The position numbers were made by a program, and so were the translations under genes. Shown here in pieces: positions 35,063 to 42,983 of a stretch of DNA of 64,000 bases. The first letter of the stretch is position 1. Each line of letters begins with the position of its first letter. The notes beneath the pieces were generated by a model. The model searched no databases. It had not been told where the DNA came from and saw nothing but the letters and a program-made list of their open reading frames with translations. The DNA is from Methylococcales symbiont of Hymedesmia sp. n. MRB-2018 (GTDB lineage: Bacteria > Pseudomonadota > Gammaproteobacteria > Methylococcales > Methylomonadaceae): assembly GCA_003666385.1 (NCBI GenBank), contig QPIN01000060.1:1-64000 (forward strand), given 5' to 3'.

Positions 35063-35566
35063 GTGAAACCAAGAGTTAGAACCAAACACTTTTCCAACTT
35101 TTCCATCATTGAAGTTTTCGGCGGCACCTTCGCCCTACTGGTAGTTTTGTTCGTCATTCTCAACATTTTCTCAGAGGCGCAAATTCAGCAGCGATTAGCG
35201 CAAACAATTGAGGAAGGCGAGTATAAAATCTCGTGGGAAAAAGGTAACGAAGGCTATATTGTCATTGCTTTTCCGAGTTATATGCTGATTGTCCAGCAGC
35301 AAAAAAAGGTAGATTTGGCAAATATTTGTGCTTCCAATTCTGCGTTTGTCAATTATGCACGGCAAATTTATGCGGACAAAAAAAAGCAAATAGTGTTCGC
35401 CATTGTGGAAAATGCGACCTTAACCATGCGTGCTGGACGGGATTGTATGCGCCAAATTTTTCCTAAAAAGCCGCTGTCCATCGCTTGGATTATTGCTAAT
35501 AATGAGTTGCTAAAATCGGTTAGCATTGACAATTTTCCTGCCTATATCAAGCAAACAATTAAATAG
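35063..35566 (+). CDS. Single-helix ExbD/TolR-like protein (island gene 2)
   Basis: 167 residues from a GTG three bases after gene 1. A short cytoplasmic N-terminus leads into one membrane helix with a glutamate at its entry (SIIEVFGGTFALLVVLFVIL, E17), where ExbD, TolR and MotB carry the proton-binding aspartate. The remaining 125 residues would be periplasmic and include two cysteines (NICASN, RDCMRQ). No known periplasmic domain is recognised. Assignment as a stator B-type subunit is inference from topology and position. Confidence 0.65.
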   Translation: MKPRVRTKHFSNFSIIEVFGGTFALLVVLFVILNIFSEAQIQQRLAQTIEEGEYKISWEKGNEGYIVIAFPSYMLIVQQQKKVDLANICASNSAFVNYARQIYADKKKQIVFAIVENATLTMRAGRDCMRQIFPKKPLSIAWIIANNELLKSVSIDNFPAYIKQTIK

Positions 35567-35568
35567 AT

Positions 35569-37143
35569 ATGACCTCTGAACTCCACACCAACCACATTGC
35601 CTTAGCGGATATTTTGGCGAACGGGGTGGTAGTTTTGCTGATTTTGATTACCCTGTCGCTGAGCGTTAAACAGCAAGATGCCGAGCATGAATTGCAACAA
35701 GTGAGCGAAATCGGGGCGGTGATGGCGCGCGAAATTGGCAGTTCGTTTATCACCAATGCCTTGCCGAGTAGCAGCCCAGCGATGTTGCACGATTATAATC
35801 ACCCCCAACATGCCAAAGTTCCCTATATTGTTATGGCTAAAAATCAGCTACTAATTAAGAGCGCTGGCGATGGTAAAAAGTTAGATTTTAGTTTGTCAAA
35901 AGAGGAGTTATTGCAGCAAGATAATCGCTTTGACGATTTTTTACGCGGCTTGGTTACTAACAAAAAAACCCGGATACGGATGGATATTCACCATATTAAA
36001 AATTATTATTTGGTGCTATCTATCCTCAAAAAACACAAAGTTTTAGTGAGTGATTGGCATTTTCTGGGGCTTGAAACGGCGGGTGCTGGTACTGATGATT
36101 TTTCATCTCCTGTAAGTCAAGATGAGGTTTTTCCAGATTTTATGGAGACGGAATTGGATGATGATTTAGATGAGTTTGAGGACGAACAAGGAGTTTTGAG
36201 CGAGGGCGTTGATTTTTTCTCAGGTGAGGCCGATGGGCAGTTTAGTAGTGAGAATGGACGTGGTTTTGGCAAGGGTGATGGTAGCGAATTTGGCACGCAA
36301 TCAGGGCTTGGTGACGAGGAAATGTATAGGGAAATGGAGCGGCTGATGGCGAAATATTCAGGACTTGAGGATGCTTATTTTGTTGAGTCTCTGAATATCA
36401 ATTTTTCTAGCAGTGGCTCAATATCGGGATTAGAAATACCTTTCAAATACGGCGATGAAGGTGGCGGAGAACCCGTCTCTAAACAGTTGCTGGCGATTTT
36501 GCTTAGTTATCTGGCGGACCGACAACGTGCCTATCAATCTGACGAATTTGTGGAGGTCAGTGCTGATGATTTTGTTCAAGCTAGATTCCCCTCAGTAAAG
36601 CGAGATTATGCGGCAGAAATTGAGGCAATTTATCAGAGCATATCAACTATTGACTTTGATTTTATTGATATTATTCATCAGCACGAAGCGAAAAGTGGTG
36701 CGGCGTTTTTGGTTAATAAAAACTTAGAAAATAGCAAAATTATCAGCCAAACAAAAGTTCAGCCAACGATTTGGGAGGAAAATACTTTAAGCATAAAACT
36801 CTACCCGCAACCCACGATTGACAACGGTTCGCAGGTGGAAATCAGTGCAACTGATGTAATTTTATTCGCCGCCAGACACAATGAAAATGAGCGATTTGAT
36901 TGGCAATTAGTGGCAGTTTTAAACGCCCAACTAAACGCGATAGAAATTGGTTTTGTGTATGCGAAGTATACTAAATACGGGTTATTATTGAGCGCCCAAG
37001 AAAACGATATTCGCCTTAATCAAAGGGAGATTGAGCGCTATTATCTGCTGAGTAATCAGGGAAATTATTGGAAATGGAGCTTGCTGATGTTGATATTTAC
37101 GCTATTTTTGTATCTACTTTTTAAGCGACACCATGCTAAATAA
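35569..37143 (+). CDS. Large MotB/TolR-like protein with acidic linker and C-terminal anchor (island gene 3)
   Basis: 524 residues. The N-terminal helix has an aspartate at its entry (ALADILANGVVVLLILITL, D14), the position of the proton-carrying Asp in MotB and ExbD. A periplasmic domain (to about 170) is followed by an acidic, Gly-rich low-complexity linker (ETELDDDLDEFEDEQG, GRGFGKGDGSEFG), a second folded part and a C-terminal membrane helix (WSLLMLIFTLFLYLLF) with a basic tail. Two bases separate it from gene 2, and it overlaps gene 4 by 11 bp. I recognise no OmpA peptidoglycan-binding domain. Confidence 0.65.
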   Translation: MTSELHTNHIALADILANGVVVLLILITLSLSVKQQDAEHELQQVSEIGAVMAREIGSSFITNALPSSSPAMLHDYNHPQHAKVPYIVMAKNQLLIKSAGDGKKLDFSLSKEELLQQDNRFDDFLRGLVTNKKTRIRMDIHHIKNYYLVLSILKKHKVLVSDWHFLGLETAGAGTDDFSSPVSQDEVFPDFMETELDDDLDEFEDEQGVLSEGVDFFSGEADGQFSSENGRGFGKGDGSEFGTQSGLGDEEMYREMERLMAKYSGLEDAYFVESLNINFSSSGSISGLEIPFKYGDEGGGEPVSKQLLAILLSYLADRQRAYQSDEFVEVSADDFVQARFPSVKRDYAAEIEAIYQSISTIDFDFIDIIHQHEAKSGAAFLVNKNLENSKIISQTKVQPTIWEENTLSIKLYPQPTIDNGSQVEISATDVILFAARHNENERFDWQLVAVLNAQLNAIEIGFVYAKYTKYGLLLSAQENDIRLNQREIERYYLLSNQGNYWKWSLLMLIFTLFLYLLFKRHHAK

Positions 37144-38641
37144 AATTTTATTCTCGGTGATTGTATTAAGCGTTTTGACGGTAGTCTTGCTACTTAGTCC
37201 ATGGCACAAAAATATCCCCAGCCAAACTTTGAAAATCAAAGCCAGCGACCAACAAAAATCCGCATTAGACAAGATTTTATTGGAAAATTTAAACGTAATT
37301 AAAGCCCGCCACAGTTTAATAAAATCCTTAACTCAGCCGCCTAAAACAGTGGTAATTAAAAAATTATGGGTGGATAAAACCGAAGTCGCCCAAGCTGATT
37401 TTTATAAATTTGTTGGCTGGACTAGAGCGCATAATTCCTCCGCATTTTTTGCCCCTACCCAGCCGCAAGACTGGAAATTTTACAGCAGTAGCAAAACGCA
37501 TGGTCTGTCTGGCAAACTTGGTGTTTCTGCCAATGGCATTAGTTTTTACGATGCTTATGCTTACTGCCGTGCAAATGGTGCAAGATTGCCGAGCGCCGAT
37601 GAATTTCGTGCTATAGCTGAGTCCCGCCCTGCCCAACTCTACCCTTGGGGCAATAAATTCAATCCCAAACCTTGGCCATATTTTGATGCCCGCTTGAACG
37701 CCACCCTCAAGCCCGCCATCTTTCCCAGCAGCGATACCAAAGAAGGTGTGGCTGACCTCGGCGCATTATTATCCGAATGGACGCTTGGTAATTATCCGCA
37801 AGGCTACCCGTTTATTCAGGGTGGCAACGCCTATTCAAGCCCTCATGAAATCTATGCGCTAACTATGGTTTATCGCTCGGTGCCGGCAAAATCACGCTCG
37901 CCGTATGTTGGTTTTCGCTGTGTTTATGATACCAAACCTCGTGCCCTCTCCCCATGGAAAAGCAAAATTAACAGCGTGCTGATTACTAACAAAACCATTA
38001 AAACCAACCACTATCCGCATTCCACCATTCGCCCATTTTTGCATTATTTATCGCGCCTAAATGTTGATACTTTTAAATCATTATTGCCCATTCAGAGAAA
38101 ATCGGATTATCAATTATCGGTCGGCATAAACGAGGCGAGTGTCGCCCAATATGCTCAATTTATGGCGGATATTTTTGTCTCTTTTGGTTTGTATTCCCAC
38201 CCGCAAAAACCCCAAAATCACAGCCTTCAGCCGCTCAATTGGCAACAGCAAAAAGACCACCCCAATCGCCCAGTGGTAGGGGTAGATTGGTGGAGTGCTT
38301 ATCATTTTGCAAATTGGGCGGGCGGCAGATTGCCTACTTATAAGGAATCAATAAAAATGCAGGTGTTAGCAGCGGTGCAAAAATCGGTGTTTGCTGACCA
38401 CCGCCAAACCTACCCCGCCGAGCTAAAACCCAATACCAAAATCTCCCACCTACTTGGCAATGTCTCCGAATGGACTAGTAGCATTGACAGCTCAAAAGAA
38501 AATCTTAGCATGATTGTCCGCGGCGGCAGCTTTTTAATACATCAAAAACGTGCCAACAACATTGATTTCTATCGCTCAATCAGCCCCCACTACCGCGCTC
38601 AAGATATTGGCTTGCGGGTAGTGTTTGACAAGATAAAATAG
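37133..38641 (+). CDS. Membrane-anchored protein with two FGE-sulfatase (SUMF1-like) domains (island gene 4)
   Basis: 502 residues. An N-terminal anchor (ILFSVIVLSVLTVVLLL) precedes two formylglycine-generating-enzyme-fold domains, about residues 75-268 and 305-500. Each has the fold landmarks: KTEVAQADFYKFVGW, ISFYDAYAYCRANGARLPSA and YVGFRCVYD in the first; GVDWWSAYHFANWAGGRLPT, LGNVSEWT, RGGSFLIHQ and IGLRVVFD in the second. The cysteine pair of active FGE (RGGSxxCx4-5YC) is replaced, so oxidase activity is not expected. FGE-fold proteins without these cysteines often act as structural or binding modules, as in GldJ/GldK. Last gene of the operon. Confidence 0.85.
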   Translation: MLNKILFSVIVLSVLTVVLLLSPWHKNIPSQTLKIKASDQQKSALDKILLENLNVIKARHSLIKSLTQPPKTVVIKKLWVDKTEVAQADFYKFVGWTRAHNSSAFFAPTQPQDWKFYSSSKTHGLSGKLGVSANGISFYDAYAYCRANGARLPSADEFRAIAESRPAQLYPWGNKFNPKPWPYFDARLNATLKPAIFPSSDTKEGVADLGALLSEWTLGNYPQGYPFIQGGNAYSSPHEIYALTMVYRSVPAKSRSPYVGFRCVYDTKPRALSPWKSKINSVLITNKTIKTNHYPHSTIRPFLHYLSRLNVDTFKSLLPIQRKSDYQLSVGINEASVAQYAQFMADIFVSFGLYSHPQKPQNHSLQPLNWQQQKDHPNRPVVGVDWWSAYHFANWAGGRLPTYKESIKMQVLAAVQKSVFADHRQTYPAELKPNTKISHLLGNVSEWTSSIDSSKENLSMIVRGGSFLIHQKRANNIDFYRSISPHYRAQDIGLRVVFDKIK

Positions 38642-38838
38642 CGCACGCCATCAAACTGGTGTTCCTACCATTAACGGGGCAGATTTGAAGTGGATTAAAG
38701 TTACTTTGGCACACGAAGAGTTCGTGATAAGCGTGGTCGTGGTGCTAGAGGAAAGACTATTGTTTTTTGGCATAGATCCACCAAAAATATCAAAACAAAG
38801 GATTTAGACAGTAATATTATTAAAATAATTGGTATGTC

Positions 38839-39195
38839 TTGGACACTTTTGTAGGCACAAGTGAGGAGAAAAATTTAATTACTTTTATTGAAAATGTAAT
38901 TCAAAATCTACAAAATAAATACGAAGAGGTTTATAAAATATATGATTTTGAAACAGGCAGAGGATTTCAACCTGACTTTATTTTATTTTTGAAAAATAAA
39001 GAAACTAAACCGATGTACTATCAAGTCTTTATCGAACCAAAAGGCGAGAATTTACTTGAGCATGACCAATGGAAAGGTGAGTTTTTAGAAAAAATATCAG
39101 AAAAATACGGATTAGATAATATTTTAGGCGAGGATAAGAACTATTATTTAATTGGGCTACCGTTTTTTAATCAATGGTGTTTACACTCTATTTAG
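38839..39195 (+). pseudogene. C-terminal fragment of a type III restriction endonuclease subunit (Res)
   Basis: 118 residues opening with FVGTSEEKNLITFI and containing GRGFQPDFILFL and YQVFIEPKGENLLEHDQWK, the PD-(E/x)K nuclease core found at the end of type III Res proteins, then YYLIGLPFFNQ. The helicase part is missing, and the start is a TTG without a convincing binding site. The 200 bp upstream contains no clear remainder. A decayed restriction-modification system is the best reading. Confidence 0.75.
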
Positions 39196-39363
39196 CATAG
39201 ACCCCTATTAAATAAGCTAACACGCAATAAATAAACACCTCGGGCTTACCCAGGATTTTTATTCATCTTTAAGGCGCAACGAAGGAAGCATAGCAGACTA
39301 TCTGACCTAAGTTGCAACGCCTAAAATGGATAAAAAAACAACAAGATGGGTAGGACCAATTGC
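39196..39363. other. Right junction region of the insertion, with family F repeat
   Basis: AAGCTAACACGCAATAAATAAACACC at about 39213 begins a repeat shared with 27836 and, inverted, with 56981-57022. It is followed by an imperfect inverted repeat, ATCTTTAAGGCGCAACG and GTTGCAACGCCTAAAATGGAT. The ccmB stop is at 39364. Confidence 0.6.
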
Positions 39364-40038
39364 CTAAGTAATACTCATTTTTATAGCCGCTGCCGCTGGC
39401 AAAGGAGCTAACACCATCGACATAAAAAAAATAGCAATCAAGATATTAATTTGTGGATCCACAGCTAATCCATTACCTGCCATTTCTACAGCATTACTGG
39501 CAAAAATTAGGACAGGAATGTAAAGAGGCAAAACCAGTAAGGATAAAATCATCCCTCCTCTACGCAAGCCAATGGTTAAAGAAACACCAATGGATCCAAT
39601 CAAACTTAAAACTGGCGTAGCTAAGACCAAAGTAATCAATAAAGTTCCTAATGCCTGTTCTGGTAAGCCTAAAAAAACAGCCAATAAGGGGGCAACAAGC
39701 AATAATGGCAACCCTGTTACCAGCCAGTGTGCCACAATTTTAGCAAACACTAAAACGGTCAAAGGATGCGAACTTAAAAGCATTTGTTCCAAAGAACCAT
39801 CGTCAAAATCGGAACGAAACAAACTATCCAAGGAAAGCATCACAGCTAATAATGCAGAGACCCAAATAATACCTGGCGCAATCGCTTGCAATAAATTGGG
39901 ATCAGCACCTACTCCCAATGGAAATAAAGTCACAACGAGAATAAAGAAAAACACCGGATTAGCAATTTCAGTTCGTCTGCGAAATGCCAGTATCAAATCA
40001 CGCTGGATAACAGCAAAAAAGGCAGTCGTTAATGACAT
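39364..40038 (-). CDS. ccmB: Heme exporter protein CcmB
   Basis: 224 residues, six predicted helices. FFAVIQRDLILAFRRRTEIANP and LDSLFRSDFDDGSLEQMLLSSHPL are typical of CcmB. It is the membrane subunit of the CcmAB ABC unit that drives release of holo-CcmE. It overlaps ccmA by ten bases. The insertion begins right after its stop. Confidence 0.96.
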   Translation of the reverse strand: MSLTTAFFAVIQRDLILAFRRRTEIANPVFFFILVVTLFPLGVGADPNLLQAIAPGIIWVSALLAVMLSLDSLFRSDFDDGSLEQMLLSSHPLTVLVFAKIVAHWLVTGLPLLLVAPLLAVFLGLPEQALGTLLITLVLATPVLSLIGSIGVSLTIGLRRGGMILSLLVLPLYIPVLIFASNAVEMAGNGLAVDPQINILIAIFFMSMVLAPLPAAAAIKMSIT

Positions 40039-40661
40039 ATTGATAAGTTTATTTTTTGTACCTTTGTTTCCGTTAAATTTAAGTCATGGTGTGATGTTAA
40101 AATAATCATCCCACCTTGAGCAATGTGTTCGTGCATCAATGACTCAATCAGTTTAATGCCTTCTTTATCAATAGAAGTAAATGGCTCATCAAGCACCCAT
40201 AAACTCTTTTTAGTTATCAACAATCGTGCCAGTGACAATCGACGTTTCTGACCGGCAGATAGTGATTGAACCAAGGAATTGTCATAAGCAGCTAACTTAA
40301 CTTTTTTTAGTGCTTGCGTTATAGAGTATCGACCTGCCTGACTTAAAGCCAAAGACATTTTCAGGTTTTCTATGACAGTTAATTCTTTTTTTACTCCGTC
40401 TAAATGTCCAACATAAGCCATTTGAGCAAAATATTCGCTATCTTTTAGTGCTGTATTGCACCAACGCAATTCACCTTCATCCTGCACCCTAAAACCACAA
40501 ATAATGCGTAATAAAGAAGTCTTACCACTGCCATTTTTGCCTTCTAACAGCAAAACCTGACCATTTCTTATGCAAAAATTTAATCCTTTAAATAGAACAC
40601 GGTCATCGCGAATGCAGCTTAAATTTTTGACTTCCAACATTTTCTCTGTGATAAGTTCCAT
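40029..40661 (-). CDS. ccmA: Cytochrome c biogenesis ATP-binding protein CcmA
   Basis: 210 residues. Walker A EGKNGSGKTSLLRI, the ABC signature SLSAGQKRRLSLARLL and Walker B SLWVLDEPFTSID are intact. It pairs with CcmB. The gene begins 18 bp after cimA, so the first part of the ccm operon may be cotranscribed with leucine/isoleucine genes. Confidence 0.96.
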   Translation of the reverse strand: MELITEKMLEVKNLSCIRDDRVLFKGLNFCIRNGQVLLLEGKNGSGKTSLLRIICGFRVQDEGELRWCNTALKDSEYFAQMAYVGHLDGVKKELTVIENLKMSLALSQAGRYSITQALKKVKLAAYDNSLVQSLSAGQKRRLSLARLLITKKSLWVLDEPFTSIDKEGIKLIESLMHEHIAQGGMIILTSHHDLNLTETKVQKINLSICH

Positions 40662-40679
40662 TAAAGATGCTATTACCTC

Positions 40680-42227
40680 TCAATCCGTTTTTTCTGACCC
40701 TTGTTCCTGCAACTGAATATTAATCATCCTAAGTGCTGCCAGAACCGATGAAAACACCTGATTAGAATGAACACCTCGAGTTTTCCGTGTTCTATTGCCA
40801 CAATCCCAGGTAATCACACACTCAGTCAAAGCACTGGTATGACCTCCTTTCGGTATTCTTACTTCATAATCCAGCAAGGCTGGTAAAGTATAATTATGTA
40901 ATTTTAAGACTTTATTGATAGCATCAATAAAAGCATCAAAGCCACCGTTGCCAGAACCAGAAGCCAGATGAATCTCACCTTTTATGTCTACCCGAATACT
41001 CACGGTTGCTTCCAGATCCAGACCACTGGTAATAGAACAATTCAATAGTTTGATATGTTGATAACTTTTACTTTGCAGCACATCAGCAATAATAATTGGT
41101 AAATCATCCGTAGTAATACTGTGTTTTGAATCACCTAGTTTTACAATGCGTTCCAAAACTTTCTTCTGATTTTCCTCAGATAACTCCAGCTCTAATAATT
41201 CCAGATTTTTTTTCAAGGAGGCTTTGCCACTCATTTTTCCTAGCGCATAGCTATGAATACGTGAAAAGCGTTCAGGAAATAATACACTTTTATATAAATC
41301 GCCTTTCTGATCACCATCCGCATGAATACCCGCTGTCTGAGTAAACACATCGGCACCAACAATAGGTGCATTTGCTGCTACCCGTTTACCAGAAAAACTT
41401 TCTACTAAATTACTGGTGCGCACTAGTTGACTTTCATCAATGGATACATTCATTTTCATCTTATCACTCAGTACCACGGCGACTTGTGCTAGAGATGCGT
41501 TTCCTGCACGCTCGCCTAAACAGTTGATTGTACAGTGAACTGCATTAATACCAGCACGAACTGCCGCCATCACATTGGCGGTTGCCAAACCATAATCATT
41601 ATGCGGATGAAAATCGAATTGAATGTCTGGATAACGGCTACACATATCGCTGAGACTATCAAACACTTCTTCTGGCGATAGCACACCTAGAGTATCAGGT
41701 AACATGAAATGAGTAATACCTGATTTTTGCAGACTATCCATTACAGCGAATACATACTCACAATTATCGTGATAACCGTTGGACCAGTCTTCCAGATAGA
41801 CATTAACCGTTAAGCCTTTACTTAAAGCATAATTAACGGTCTTTAAAATATCGTCTGTATGTTGTTTCCGTGTTTTCCCTAACTGATCTCGGCAATGCTT
41901 TTCACTGCCTTTGGTTAACAGATTTATGACACTGCCACCCGCTTCCAGAATCCAGTCTACACTGCGAGTATGATCCACAAAACCCAGTACTTCAACACAA
42001 CCGTCAAAACCCTCTTCTCTAGCCCATTCATTAATCTGGGAAACCGCTTGTTTTTCACCCTCTGATACGCGTGCAGAAGCCACTTCAATACGATCCACAC
42101 CTAATAACTGTAGTAATGCCTTAGCGATACTGACCTTTTCATCGGGAGCAAAAGACACACCTTGGGTCTGTTCTCCATCGCGTAGCGTGGTGTCCATTAA
42201 CTGAATATGTCTAGCTTGTGAAGACAT
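40680..42227 (-). CDS. cimA: (R)-citramalate synthase, LeuA-type
   Basis: 515 residues. The catalytic barrel carries LMDTTLRDGEQTQGVSF and FHPHNDYGLATANVMAA metal and substrate motifs. Phrases such as VDRIEVASARVSEGE, VYLEDWSNGYHDN and FTQTAGIHADGDQKGDLY follow the Leptospira-type citramalate synthase rather than housekeeping LeuA. A C-terminal LeuA regulatory domain is present (DYEVRIPKGGHTSALTE). It condenses pyruvate and acetyl-CoA, giving a threonine-independent route to isoleucine. LeuC and LeuD, which would process the product, are encoded directly upstream. Substrate assignment is by resemblance only. Confidence 0.85.
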   Translation of the reverse strand: MSSQARHIQLMDTTLRDGEQTQGVSFAPDEKVSIAKALLQLLGVDRIEVASARVSEGEKQAVSQINEWAREEGFDGCVEVLGFVDHTRSVDWILEAGGSVINLLTKGSEKHCRDQLGKTRKQHTDDILKTVNYALSKGLTVNVYLEDWSNGYHDNCEYVFAVMDSLQKSGITHFMLPDTLGVLSPEEVFDSLSDMCSRYPDIQFDFHPHNDYGLATANVMAAVRAGINAVHCTINCLGERAGNASLAQVAVVLSDKMKMNVSIDESQLVRTSNLVESFSGKRVAANAPIVGADVFTQTAGIHADGDQKGDLYKSVLFPERFSRIHSYALGKMSGKASLKKNLELLELELSEENQKKVLERIVKLGDSKHSITTDDLPIIIADVLQSKSYQHIKLLNCSITSGLDLEATVSIRVDIKGEIHLASGSGNGGFDAFIDAINKVLKLHNYTLPALLDYEVRIPKGGHTSALTECVITWDCGNRTRKTRGVHSNQVFSSVLAALRMINIQLQEQGSEKTD

Positions 42228-42269
42228 GTTTATTATTTTTAACCTCTAGTTGTAGGTTGAATAAGCCTT

Positions 42270-42310
42270 ATCCGACGGTTATACCATTTATTTTTGAAAA
42301 CGGTATTATA
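42270..42310. repeat. Dispersed mini-repeat (family E)
   Basis: ATACCATTTATTTTTGAAAACGGTATTA recurs with few changes near 9329 and 47505. ATACC and GGTAT at the ends make a small hairpin. It lies between leuD and cimA. Confidence 0.7.
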
Positions 42311-42356
42311 AATCAAGGTGGATTACACTATCGCTAATCCACCCCATAATCTGCTA

Positions 42357-42968
42357 TTAATTCCAAAGCCAAGGATAAGCTTGTTTGTGTTTTTCTTCGT
42401 ATTGATCAATTTTATCAATATGCTTTAGTGTTAAACCAATATCATCAAAACCTGCTAACAAATTTTCTTTACGAAAAGGGTCAATATCAAAAGTCAAGCC
42501 ATTACCCGCAGGTGTAATTAATTGCTGGTTTTCCAAATCAACCACAAAAGTCACGCCTTCATTTGCTGCAACCTCATCCATTAACTCAGCTAACTTTTGC
42601 TTATCCACTTTAATCGGCAATATGCTATTTTTAAAACAGTTATTGTAAAAAATATCAGCATAGCTACTAGAAATTATAGTGTTAAAGCCATAATCAGCAA
42701 TAGCCCACGGGGCATGTTCTCTGGATGAACCACAACCAAAGTTATCTCCTACCAGCAGAATTTTGGCACCAGTAAAAGTGGGTTTGTTTAATTCAAAATT
42801 AGCGTTATCACTGCCATCATCATTGAAACGCCAGTCATGAAATAAATGTTTTCCAAAACCTGTACGCTCAACTTTTTTCAGGAATTGCTTAGGAATAATC
42901 TGATCAGTATCTACATTACTACGCTTCATTAATGCAGCAATGCTTTGGTGTTTTTTATACGGCTCCAT
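42357..42968 (-). CDS. leuD: 3-isopropylmalate dehydratase small subunit
   Basis: 203 residues. RSNVDTDQIIPKQFLKK and GDNFGCGSSREHAPWAIADYG are the LeuD swivelling-domain signatures. It combines with LeuC to isomerise isopropylmalate or citramalate. It starts 15 bp after leuC. Confidence 0.97.
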   Translation of the reverse strand: MEPYKKHQSIAALMKRSNVDTDQIIPKQFLKKVERTGFGKHLFHDWRFNDDGSDNANFELNKPTFTGAKILLVGDNFGCGSSREHAPWAIADYGFNTIISSSYADIFYNNCFKNSILPIKVDKQKLAELMDEVAANEGVTFVVDLENQQLITPAGNGLTFDIDPFRKENLLAGFDDIGLTLKHIDKIDQYEEKHKQAYPWLWN

Positions 42969-42983
42969 AATTTTCCAATGCTC

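Noticed and set aside
38642-38838. Possible methyltransferase or transposase scrap (KTIVFWHRSTKNIK)
   Set aside because: The resemblance is too weak to name and no continuous frame joins it to the Res fragment.
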